NCBI RefSeq assembly: GCF_001605885.1 | Contig: NZ_LRPE01000038.1 | Span: forward strand, 161,102 to 225,101 | From: Acinetobacter lactucae | GTDB taxonomy: Bacteria; Pseudomonadota; Gammaproteobacteria; Pseudomonadales; Moraxellaceae | DNA: 64,000 nucleotides | Direction of reading: 5' to 3' | Position numbers and translations under genes: made by a program | The notes under the pieces: model-generated | Seen by the model: only the letters and a program-made list of their open reading frames with translations | Told to the model about the DNA's origin: nothing | Database searches by the model: none | In this document: positions 43,993-51,774 of the stretch, piece after piece | Position numbering within the stretch: position 1 is the stretch's first letter | Layout: each line of letters begins with the position of its first letter

Positions 43993-44885
43993 GGTAAGTT
44001 CATCAATTTCGATACAAGTCGAGATACAGTATCACGTAAAGCATGACGATGAACAATCTGATCGATTACACCATGATCAAGCAAATATTCAGCACGTTGG
44101 AACGGCTCTTCAAGAGTTTCACGTACAGTCTGCTCAATTACACGTTTACCAGCAAAGCCAATCATCGCTTTAGGTTCAGCAATATGAATATCACCCAACA
44201 TTGCTAAAGAAGCTGTTACACCGCCATACACAGGATGTGTTAACACCACGATATACGGTAAGCCAGCATCTTTTAATTTTTGAATCGCAGCAGAAGTACG
44301 CGCCATTTGCATAAGTGACAACATACCTTCTTGCATACGTGCGCCACCAGAAGCTGCGAAACAGATTAATGGTTGACGTTTTTCAATTGCAAGCTCGGCA
44401 GCCTGTACAAAACGGTCACCTACAACCGTACCCATTGAGCCGCCCATAAAGTCGAACTCAAAAGCACATGCAATCATATCTACGCCATTTAAGTTACCTT
44501 GCATGGCAATTAATGCTTCCGTTTCACCAGTTTTGGTTTGCGCTTCACGCATACGATCTGGATACGGTTTAGAGTCAACAAACTTTAATGGATCTTTGGC
44601 ACTAAATTCTTGACCCAATTCAGTTACAACATTATCGAAGAACCAGTTCAAGCGGTCACGAGCTTTCATTCGTAAGTGTTCATCACATTGCGGACAAACA
44701 TAAGCATTGAAAGAAATTGCTGTACGTGTCACTAGTGCATGACATTCAGGACATTCAATCGTTGGCTCAGTAAATGTTGCTTTGAGAATTTGTTGCTCAT
44801 CTGCGACTTCAATACCTGGAACCGGACGTTTTGTCCATGGTGTCGAAGGGCTAAGAACTTTCCCTGGTTTCACTTCTTGATTCAT
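43989..44885 (-). CDS. accD: Acetyl-CoA carboxylase carboxyltransferase beta subunit
   Basis: With AccA transfers carboxyl from biotin to acetyl-CoA, the first committed step of fatty-acid synthesis. The 298-residue protein has the N-terminal four-Cys zinc ribbon (TIECPECHALV ... YVCPQCDEHL) followed by the crotonase-fold carboxyltransferase domain (FDFMGGSMGTVVGDRF; ICFAASGGARMQEGMLSL; YIVVLTHPVYGGVTASLAM; GFAGKRVIEQTVRE). Its start overlaps the trpA stop by 4 nt, linking tryptophan and fatty-acid genes in one mRNA. Confidence 0.97.
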   Translation of the reverse strand: MNQEVKPGKVLSPSTPWTKRPVPGIEVADEQQILKATFTEPTIECPECHALVTRTAISFNAYVCPQCDEHLRMKARDRLNWFFDNVVTELGQEFSAKDPLKFVDSKPYPDRMREAQTKTGETEALIAMQGNLNGVDMIACAFEFDFMGGSMGTVVGDRFVQAAELAIEKRQPLICFAASGGARMQEGMLSLMQMARTSAAIQKLKDAGLPYIVVLTHPVYGGVTASLAMLGDIHIAEPKAMIGFAGKRVIEQTVRETLEEPFQRAEYLLDHGVIDQIVHRHALRDTVSRLVSKLMNLP

Positions 44886-45685
44886 ACTAACTCATCGAGC
44901 GCTGCTCGAAGCTCCTTGACTTTACTCACCGTCTGTTCAACAGCGTCATCCGCTGCCAACGTTGCAAAATTTTTAACGAAAGCACTACCTACAATCACGG
45001 CATCAGCAACATTACCCATTGCTTTTGCTGAAGCGGCATCACTAATACCAAAACCAACACCCACTGGAATATTAGTGGCATTTTTGATTTTTTGAATACG
45101 CGCAGCAGCTTCTGCCGTATCAAGTGTTGCTGCTCCAGTTACACCCTTAAGTGAAACGTAGTAAATAAAACCACTTGCCTGATTAGTCACATGTTGAATG
45201 CGTTGATCTGTAGAAGTTGGCGCAAGTAAGAAAATTTGGTCCATATCATGTTGTTTCAACACAGCACCAAATTCTTTTGACTCTTCTGGTGGTAAATCCA
45301 CAAGTAATAAGCCATCTACACCACATTGTTTCGCATGAGAAACAAACTTCTCGTAACCAATTACTTCAACCGGATTTAGATAACCCATTAAAACAACAGG
45401 TGTTTCCTGATCCTGCTCACGGAACTCTTTTACCATGTTGAGTGCATCCAACGTATTGGTCCCTGCTGCAAGCGCACGTTCAGCTGCAAGCGCAATTACT
45501 GGACCATCAGCCATTGGATCTGAAAATGGTAGACCAAGCTCAATGACATCTACTCCTGCCGCAACCATTTTATGCAGTAACGGAACCGTTACTTGTGGCT
45601 GTGGATCACCCGCCATAACATAAGATACAAGCGCTTTACGTTGTTGGGACTTAAGCTTTTCAAAACGGGTGGCAAGACGTGACAT
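44882..45685 (-). CDS. trpA: Tryptophan synthase alpha subunit
   Basis: Cleaves indole-3-glycerol phosphate to indole and glyceraldehyde-3-phosphate, passing indole to TrpB. The 267-residue TIM barrel has catalytic Glu in DVIELGLPFSDPMADGPVI with the Asp at the end of that segment, DGLLLVDLPPEES (loop 6), and phosphate-binding GVGFGISDAASA and VIVGSAFVK. The gene is 3.9 kb downstream of trpB, separated by four unrelated genes, and is instead fused into a coupled unit with accD, folC and SPOR. A palindrome TTGTATG-att-CATACAA is at 45806-45822 upstream. Confidence 0.97.
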   Translation of the reverse strand: MSRLATRFEKLKSQQRKALVSYVMAGDPQPQVTVPLLHKMVAAGVDVIELGLPFSDPMADGPVIALAAERALAAGTNTLDALNMVKEFREQDQETPVVLMGYLNPVEVIGYEKFVSHAKQCGVDGLLLVDLPPEESKEFGAVLKQHDMDQIFLLAPTSTDQRIQHVTNQASGFIYYVSLKGVTGAATLDTAEAAARIQKIKNATNIPVGVGFGISDAASAKAMGNVADAVIVGSAFVKNFATLAADDAVEQTVSKVKELRAALDELV

Positions 45686-45805
45686 AGGGTTGTGCTTTCC
45701 TTGAATTATTTAAAATTGAGGAGTTGTTTGTAGAAATACAAGAACATCGCATTTTAACGCTATTTTTTGTCCATTGAATAGGTCTAACGTTATGGCGATA
45801 TTCGA

Positions 45806-45822
45806 TTGTATGATTCATACAA
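45806..45822. promoter_or_regulatory. Palindrome upstream of trpA
   Basis: A perfect inverted repeat TTGTATG-att-CATACAA about 120 nt upstream of trpA and 126 nt upstream of the AraC gene's end. It could be an operator, but does not match the trp operator I know. Confidence 0.3.
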
Positions 45823-45931
45823 CCCATAGCGTACATTTATCAATATTTTGAAACTTTTCTCAATGATCAAAGCTTCCTATTTTCGAGCCATTATTAGATC
45901 GCAGAATGAGTAAAAAATCGCCACTCAAAGT

Positions 45932-46981
45932 TTATTTATCAATATTTTTATGGGCGAGTTGCAATTCCCTTTTTCGTGTGAGTAAAGTTTGTCCTGTCAA
46001 ATTTTTATGCGCCCGTGCAAGTGCCGACTGGTCCGAATATCCTAACTGTTCAGCAATTGTAGTCAGACTTTCATTTTGATGAAGCAATATTTCACAGCGT
46101 TTCATGCGTTCAGCATCTAAAATTAATTTAAATGAAGTGTTTAACGACTGAAGTTGGCGCTGTAGGCTTCGTACTGAAATATTCAACTCGATAGCAATAT
46201 CCTCTATTTTAGGGGCTTGTTGCTTATGTTTTAAATATTCATGAATAATCCAATGTATCTGTTGAGCTAAATCTATATGTAATTTGCGCTGAGCCAATGC
46301 TTCTTCTGCCTGTTTCACCAAAAGTTGCATTAAGGTTGGGTCTGCATGACGAGGACGAACATTTAATCCTTCACTTGCAAAAGTTAATGCATAGTAAGGT
46401 TGCTCAAATGATAATTTGCATTGAAAGAAACGCTGATAGTGAACTAATGGACCACGTGAGCGGTGCACGAACTCAACATGCTGCAAGAGAAAATCATGAA
46501 AAGGAGCAATTTGTTTAGCAAGCTGTACCATAGCCGCTAACGTCAGCTCACAAAGAATGATATTACTGGCATCAACTAACGGCCAATACAAACGGATATT
46601 AGAAGGATCTTGTTCAACTTGCATAGGCACGACTTGCTCACCGTCAATCACGAGTCGATGAAATTTCATAATATATTCAAGAACCTCTGAGAAACTGCCG
46701 CTTCGAGAAGCCATATAACCCAATACACCAAAATTGGCAGGTGTAATACAAGTTGCCATTTCCAAGGCCAAATTAGAAACTTGTAGACTAGACTCTGTCA
46801 GCTCTAAAAGTTCAAGAAAAAAATTTAAAGAAGATTGAGCATCAATAGATGAAGCTAAAATATTTTGAACTTGTCGGGCCTGAACATCCGTAAGATTTAA
46901 TCCCTGCCAATCGATTCCTTTTTCTTTTAGATAGGTATTCCACAGATAAAAATAGCCATTTGAAATCGTAAAATCCTGCAT
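45932..46981 (-). CDS. AraC-family transcriptional regulator (divergent from hydrolase)
   Basis: 349-residue OruR/ArgR-like regulator. Residues ~25-210 form the ligand-sensing domain (ITPANFGVLGYMASRSGSFS; FHRLVIDGEQVVPM). The C-terminus has the double helix-turn-helix: IEDIAIELNISVRSLQRQLQ then LTTIAEQLGYSDQSALARAH with KNLTGQTLLTRKRELQ. AAGGA lies 8 nt before the ATG. Its start is about 90 nt from the divergent metal-hydrolase gene, the usual arrangement for a dedicated activator. Confidence 0.9.
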   Translation of the reverse strand: MQDFTISNGYFYLWNTYLKEKGIDWQGLNLTDVQARQVQNILASSIDAQSSLNFFLELLELTESSLQVSNLALEMATCITPANFGVLGYMASRSGSFSEVLEYIMKFHRLVIDGEQVVPMQVEQDPSNIRLYWPLVDASNIILCELTLAAMVQLAKQIAPFHDFLLQHVEFVHRSRGPLVHYQRFFQCKLSFEQPYYALTFASEGLNVRPRHADPTLMQLLVKQAEEALAQRKLHIDLAQQIHWIIHEYLKHKQQAPKIEDIAIELNISVRSLQRQLQSLNTSFKLILDAERMKRCEILLHQNESLTTIAEQLGYSDQSALARAHKNLTGQTLLTRKRELQLAHKNIDK

Positions 46982-47072
46982 GGCTCATCCTTTTTTTAAT
47001 GCCATCTTGTCGCAAACTGTATAAAAATTGGCAATAACTGTCAAAACAAAGCCGACCATTCGCGACATACTA

Positions 47073-47978
47073 ATGAACATGTTAGATGCGAGAAATAAAA
47101 ATATGAACGCACATGTTTCTTATCAAGTCGAGCCCGTGGTTCGTAAAGATCTAGATTTTCATTTAAGCGAAGCACCACGCTTTTGGTTTAATAATGATCC
47201 TTTTTTGACTCGTATGTTTGATGCACTCAGCTTAACCTTTCCCGATGGGGAGCGTTATTTCATCGAATGCGTTCGTATGTTCCGTGACAAAATTGATGAT
47301 CCAGAACTACAAAAACGGGTTGCAGACTTTATTAAACAAGAAGCTCAACACGGTATTGCACATGACAAAATGAATCAGCTCATGAAAGAACAAGGTATGC
47401 CTGTTGATCAGTTCACAGCCACGCTTAAAAGAATTTTTCGTTTTGAGCTCACCAAACGCTCACCGCAATACAACATTGCGATGACGGCGGCGGCTGAACA
47501 TTTAACAGCGTTAATGGCAGAAACCTTTTATAGCCATAAAAAAACTTTAGAAAATGCTCACCCCTATGTTCGAGCACTGTTTGCGTGGCATGCCATTGAA
47601 GAGATGGAGCACCGCGATGTTGCTTTTGATGTCATGAAACAGGTGGGTGAAGTTCCTGAGTCAACTCGTCGTTTTGTATTGGTTCTTACGACAGTACTCA
47701 TGTTTGGTTTTACTCTCTATCGCACCAATGTCATGTTGAAATGTGATGGCTTTAGTTCTAGAGAACGACTCTTGATGAGCCTTAAAGGCTTACCTTGGTT
47801 CTTTGGTAAAAATGGCACATTAACCGCCATGAAAAGCCAATATTTAGATTGGTTTAAAAAAGATTTTCATCCAAGTCAGCATCCGGTCATTCGTCAATAT
47901 CCAGTTTGGATTGAAACACTTGAAAAGACCAATGACCCAATTGCAGCTGGTGAAGCATTCTGGCAAGCAGGTTTATAA
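47073..47978 (+). CDS. Predicted metal-dependent hydrolase (PF10118, ferritin-like)
   Basis: About 301 residues from the chosen ATG. Helical diiron-type ligand sets are seen: FIKQEAQHGIAHDKMNQLM, EHLTALMAETFYSH and FAWHAIEEMEHRDVAFDVMK, with E and H spaced as in ferritin-like and AurF-like oxygenases. APRFWFNNDPFLTRMFDALS is the family N-terminus. A TTG at 47028 extends the frame by 15 residues but lies on a TGTATAAA -10-like element, so I prefer 47073; 47103 is a further option. Divergent from an AraC regulator. 'Hydrolase' is the family name only; an oxygenase is possible. Confidence 0.78.
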   Translation: MNMLDARNKNMNAHVSYQVEPVVRKDLDFHLSEAPRFWFNNDPFLTRMFDALSLTFPDGERYFIECVRMFRDKIDDPELQKRVADFIKQEAQHGIAHDKMNQLMKEQGMPVDQFTATLKRIFRFELTKRSPQYNIAMTAAAEHLTALMAETFYSHKKTLENAHPYVRALFAWHAIEEMEHRDVAFDVMKQVGEVPESTRRFVLVLTTVLMFGFTLYRTNVMLKCDGFSSRERLLMSLKGLPWFFGKNGTLTAMKSQYLDWFKKDFHPSQHPVIRQYPVWIETLEKTNDPIAAGEAFWQAGL

Positions 47979-47986
47979 CCTGCTTG

Positions 47987-48982
47987 TCACCATTTTGCAT
48001 AATGTTGTTCTAGTAAGCCGTATTGTTCATTGCAATTGATTATATCGGATGCCTCATGTTCAATCGTGCCACTAATTTTAGCTTGCCACTGATTGAACTG
48101 ACTGCCGATCATTCTTAAATTAATATTTTCGTACCTGCACCAACCAATATGTACTTGCAGATTAAGCTTTTGATCTAAAGAGCTAATTTGCCAAAGTTCA
48201 TCATTTACTTTTTCAAATAAAACATCTGCTAGTGGAAATAAAACTCCGTTAATCCATAAGCAGTTTTCATTACCAAAGCTTTCATTAACCCCTGAAGCTA
48301 AATTTAAACCAATACGCCGCCCTTGCTCATCCCAAAAGTTACATGAAAGCCAGAACCAAGCTGTTTCAGGTCGCAAAAAGCCACAAGTATCATCTAAAGA
48401 TGCAAATGTCTTTTCATCAAATTGTACGACTTGGTTTTGTTTATTAATAAACATGCCCTCTACAGCCAGAGTGGACTGCTTTTGGGTATAAGTCCAACCG
48501 TTGATGCCAGTTGGCGTACACAAACTTAATATATCGGTTCCAGCACAAAAAATTCGAGCGCTAAGTTGAATCTCTCCATATTTTGTGACTCGAATGTACC
48601 GCACACCATTGGCATGCTGAATATCAAACTGATAAGGAGATTTAGAAAAATAACTTTGATTAAACAACGGCTGTTCATCAAGATAGGTTTTATGACCTAA
48701 AGGCTGAATGGCATTCCACTCAATAACCTGCCCTGTTTCATGATCATAAATATAGAAAAAACCATGCCCAACCCAGCCGATATCTGCAATAGCCAGACCA
48801 ATACTAAAGTGTTTGTGTTGAATGCCACAGAATTTAAATTTCTTGTATTTTAATTGCTTACGCCAGCCTTTTAAGACCTTACCATAAGGGGTTTTATAAA
48901 TATAATGTTGTACGTGAATGGTTGACGGTACAGATTCAAAACGCCCGTAGCGAGGCTGTCCATTTTCTTGAATTAAATCCAT
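47987..48982 (-). CDS. DUF2804 family protein
   Basis: 331-residue predicted cytoplasmic protein. The N-terminal NGQPRYGRFESVPSTIHVQH and WRKQLKYKKFKFCGIQHKHF fit DUF2804, a beta-rich family of unknown role. It has GLAIADIGWVGHGFFYIYDH and repeated Trp/Tyr-rich strands (WFWLSCNFWDEQGRRIGLNL, FGNENCLWINGVLFPL). The fold may resemble lipocalin-like proteins. It follows trpF-trpB-DUF1543 by 37 nt, closing that operon, but nothing ties it to tryptophan. Confidence 0.75.
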   Translation of the reverse strand: MDLIQENGQPRYGRFESVPSTIHVQHYIYKTPYGKVLKGWRKQLKYKKFKFCGIQHKHFSIGLAIADIGWVGHGFFYIYDHETGQVIEWNAIQPLGHKTYLDEQPLFNQSYFSKSPYQFDIQHANGVRYIRVTKYGEIQLSARIFCAGTDILSLCTPTGINGWTYTQKQSTLAVEGMFINKQNQVVQFDEKTFASLDDTCGFLRPETAWFWLSCNFWDEQGRRIGLNLASGVNESFGNENCLWINGVLFPLADVLFEKVNDELWQISSLDQKLNLQVHIGWCRYENINLRMIGSQFNQWQAKISGTIEHEASDIINCNEQYGLLEQHYAKW

Positions 48983-49019
48983 TTACCCACTTCCATATGA
49001 ATATTAGATTTCAAATGAC

Positions 49020-49532
49020 CTATTCCACGGTCAAATACGTATTTTCCCAAATTGTTGCAGCAAAATCGCCTTTTATTAAATGAATATAGCGCCCTGCTAC
49101 ACAATCTATTGCTAAGCAGTCATCAATATCAATGACTCGATCTGTATGTGCTTTTTGCCACTGTTGATCTATAAACTGTTTACCTAATTGTTTGGCAGCT
49201 ACCGCATTTGGTGCAACCACAAACTCATAACGGTGAAGTTCACCGAATTCATTTGCATTATATCCGCCCAGATTAATTAAATATAACTTTAAGTCATCTG
49301 GTTGTGGAGCAGCATCTGTAAAGTGAATTTGATAATTTTGCTCTTGAGAGCTAACTCCTGAGAGCTTGGCCCAAGCATCAATATGTAATCCTTGAGCCTC
49401 ACCAAACCAAGCCTGTTTAAGTTGAGGATAAACTTCTTCCAAAGTATCCCCTACCGCCATGACTACATCATGAACTTCTGTATTAGCACGGGCATGACGC
49501 CCGCCCAACATCACCATAAACAAACTTGGCAT
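49020..49532 (-). CDS. DUF1543 family protein
   Basis: 170-residue soluble protein. It begins PSLFMVMLGGRHARANTEVHD (first 20 shown in part), then DTLEEVYPQLKQAWFGEAQ, the typical DUF1543 start (L-G-G-x-x-x-x-x-x-E-x-H). KLYLINLGGYNANEFGELHR is the second half, suggesting an internal duplication. No catalytic site is known. Its start is 12 nt after the trpB stop, so it is part of the trpF-trpB operon. Confidence 0.78.
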   Translation of the reverse strand: MPSLFMVMLGGRHARANTEVHDVVMAVGDTLEEVYPQLKQAWFGEAQGLHIDAWAKLSGVSSQEQNYQIHFTDAAPQPDDLKLYLINLGGYNANEFGELHRYEFVVAPNAVAAKQLGKQFIDQQWQKAHTDRVIDIDDCLAIDCVAGRYIHLIKGDFAATIWENTYLTVE

Positions 49533-49544
49533 TGTTGTATCCTC

Positions 49545-50774
49545 TTACATCTCGACCATTTCTACGCCATCAATACGTGCAACTGTCATTAAATCTTTAT
49601 CGCCACGACCTGAAACAGTTGCAATAATAATCTGATCTTTAGACATGGTTGGTGCAAGCTTAGAGACGTATGCCATCGCGTGCGAGCTTTCTAGTGCAGG
49701 AATAATCCCTTCGATTTTGGTTAAATCACGGAAACCTTGCAGAGCTTCTGTATCATTAATCGGCACGTATTCTACGCGCTTCATATCTTTCAAGAAGCTA
49801 TGTTCAGGACCAACACCTGGATAATCAAGGCCTGCCGAGATACTGTGTGTCTCAATAATCTGGCCCTGTTCATCACTCATCAAGTAAGTACGGTTACCAT
49901 GTAATACACCAACATGACCCGCATTTAACGGTGCAGAGTGTTTACCAGTTTCAATACCAAAACCAGCTGCTTCAACGCCATACATTTTCACGTTGGCATC
50001 GTTTAAAAACGGATAGAACAAGCCCATTGCATTTGAACCGCCGCCGACACAAGCAACTAATGCATCTGGTAAGCGACCTGCTTGTTCCAAAATCTGTTTA
50101 CGTGCTTCACGGCCAATAATCGACTGGAAGTCACGAACGAGTTGAGGATATGGATGTGGGCCTGCAACTGTACCAATCACATAGTACGTCGTATCAACGT
50201 TGGTTACCCAGTCACGCATCGCTTCGTTCATGGCATCTTTCAGCGTTTTAGAACCACTTTGTACAGGTACAACTGTTGCTCCCAATAAACGCATACGATA
50301 AACGTTCATGGCTTGGCGCTTAACGTCTTCGGCACCCATATAAACAACACATTCAAGACCCAAACGTGCTGCAATTGTTGCAGTTGCTACACCATGCTGC
50401 CCTGCACCAGTCTCAGCAATAATACGTTTTTTACCCGAAAGCTTTGCCAATAACGCCTGACCAATCGTGTTATTTACCTTGTGTGAGCCTGTATGGTTTA
50501 AGTCTTCACGTTTAAGATAAATTTGCGCACCACCTAACTCTTTTGACCATCGCTCAGCATAATAAAGTGGACTAGGACGACCTACATAGTAGGCTAGATC
50601 GCGGTCGAATTCTGCCAGAAACTGTTCATCATTTTTCATGCGAGAATAGAGATTTTCTAAATCTTCTAATGCCGCCATGAGTGTTTCTGACACAAAACGT
50701 CCGCCATGGATACCGAAATGCCCTGCAGCATCTGGGTACTGTGTATAGTCAATCACATTGTTTTGCTGATCCAC
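49545..50774 (-). CDS. trpB: Tryptophan synthase beta subunit
   Basis: PLP enzyme condensing indole with serine. 409 residues from the GTG at 50774. The PLP lysine is in [18 protein letters not shown], the TrpB glutamate in [16 protein letters not shown], and the phosphate-binding glycine loop in [25 protein letters not shown] ends the fold. I prefer the GTG at 50774 because GGAG sits 6 nt upstream; the ATG at 50801 overlaps trpF by 53 nt. It overlaps trpF by 26 nt, so translation is probably coupled. trpA is elsewhere (45 kb). Confidence 0.96.
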   Translation of the reverse strand: MDQQNNVIDYTQYPDAAGHFGIHGGRFVSETLMAALEDLENLYSRMKNDEQFLAEFDRDLAYYVGRPSPLYYAERWSKELGGAQIYLKREDLNHTGSHKVNNTIGQALLAKLSGKKRIIAETGAGQHGVATATIAARLGLECVVYMGAEDVKRQAMNVYRMRLLGATVVPVQSGSKTLKDAMNEAMRDWVTNVDTTYYVIGTVAGPHPYPQLVRDFQSIIGREARKQILEQAGRLPDALVACVGGGSNAMGLFYPFLNDANVKMYGVEAAGFGIETGKHSAPLNAGHVGVLHGNRTYLMSDEQGQIIETHSISAGLDYPGVGPEHSFLKDMKRVEYVPINDTEALQGFRDLTKIEGIIPALESSHAMAYVSKLAPTMSKDQIIIATVSGRGDKDLMTVARIDGVEMVEM

Positions 50775-51417
50775 GTTGGACTCCTTGCATAAATCGTTCA
50801 ATGAGTTGTTGGTCTTTTATACCTTTTGCGGACTCTACGCCTCCGCTCACATCTACTGCAAAAGCACCGGTAGTATGAATAGCGTCAATGACATTGTCAG
50901 GGGTTAAACCACCTGCCAAGATTAAAGGAATATCAAGTTTTGGAAATTTAGACCAGTCAAACTGATGTCCTGTGCCCCCTTTAAGCTCAGGATGCCACGC
51001 ATCGAGCAATACAGCACTGGCACCAACCATCTGATATTTTTGAATTTCAGCAACTACATCCAGATCAGGTTTAACCTGAATCGCTTTATACCAGCGACGT
51101 TTACAATGGCGAGCTATTTCCTGACATTGTTCAGGAGTTTCATCGCCATGTAGTTGTAATACATCTAGGGGAACACAATCAAGTACATCCTGAATTTCAG
51201 TAGCACTTGCATTAACAAACAAACCAACCATTTGTACATAAGGTGGAATTACTTTTGCTAATTCTTCTGCCTGTTCAATTGTCACGTTTCTTGGACTCGG
51301 CGGGAAAAAAACAAAACCTATCGCATCTGCTCCAGCAGTAATAACTGCCTGAACATCTTCAATGCGAGTAATTCCACAGATTTTTGCTCGTGTACGTTTT
51401 TGGTTTGATTGGCTCAT
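50749..51417 (-). CDS. trpF: Phosphoribosylanthranilate isomerase
   Basis: Amadori rearrangement of PRA to CdRP in tryptophan synthesis. 222-residue TIM barrel with the catalytic Cys in [26 protein letters not shown] (phosphate site), [13 protein letters not shown], the catalytic Asp in [15 protein letters not shown], and [16 protein letters not shown] -10-like element is at 51464-51459. No Trp-codon leader peptide is visible in the ~35-nt 5' leader, so attenuation is not supported. First gene of trpF-trpB-DUF1543-DUF2804. Confidence 0.96.
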   Translation of the reverse strand: MSQSNQKRTRAKICGITRIEDVQAVITAGADAIGFVFFPPSPRNVTIEQAEELAKVIPPYVQMVGLFVNASATEIQDVLDCVPLDVLQLHGDETPEQCQEIARHCKRRWYKAIQVKPDLDVVAEIQKYQMVGASAVLLDAWHPELKGGTGHQFDWSKFPKLDIPLILAGGLTPDNVIDAIHTTGAFAVDVSGGVESAKGIKDQQLIERFMQGVQRGSAKQCD

Positions 51418-51515
51418 GAGCTGTTTAAACTACAACCATTTCTTAAAATAAGCGCCATTGTAATGCAATTTTTGCCCCTTGCGTAAAAGTTCTCTGGGAA
51501 TTGGGCTAAATGACA

Positions 51516-51544
51516 TTGTATGAAATAAATCGTCACTTTATACT
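51516..51544 (+). promoter_or_regulatory. Candidate sigma-70 promoter of the btuB riboswitch transcript
   Basis: TTGTAT (51516-51521), 17-bp spacer, TATACT (51539-51544). It lies just upstream of the riboswitch aptamer, as expected, and divergent from the trpF promoter. Confidence 0.65.
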
Positions 51545-51551
51545 GCGTAAA

Positions 51552-51732
51552 ATTGGAAGCAAGTGTAAGCAATTAATGCTTTAGGGAAGCTGGTGAAAGT
51601 CCGGCACTGCCCCCGCAACGGTAACAATGTAAAGCATATTTTTTAAGTCGAGAGCGACTTACACCACTGCAATCATGTGGGAAGGTGAATATGTCCATAA
51701 CATAAATATGGCGCTGAAGTCCGGAGACCTAC
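51552..51732 (+). ncRNA. Cobalamin (AdoCbl) riboswitch upstream of btuB
   Basis: All conserved blocks of the class are present in order: GGGAAGCTGGTGAAAGTCC (51582-51600), the core GCCCCCGCAACGGTAA (51608-51624), the CCACTG...TGTGGGAAGG arm (51662-51685), and the 3' CTGAAGTCCGGAGACC (51714-51729). It begins shortly after a good promoter. No terminator follows; control is probably at translation, through the start-site hairpin at 51755-51773. Confidence 0.95.
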
Positions 51733-51754
51733 TTGTTTCATCTATCTACCCGAT

Positions 51755-51773
51755 CATTCACGTGGGGTGAATG
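51755..51773 (+). promoter_or_regulatory. Start-site hairpin sequestering the btuB ribosome site
   Basis: CATTCAC-gtggg-GTGAATG places GGGG and GTGA of the ribosome-binding region in the loop and 3' arm, ending 1 nt before the ATG at 51775. This is the expected expression platform for a translational cobalamin riboswitch. Confidence 0.6.
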
Positions 51774-51774
51774 T

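Noticed and set aside
51418..51480. Trp attenuator before trpF
   Set aside because: No short ORF with tandem Trp codons and no terminator hairpin in the short leader between the likely promoter and trpF.
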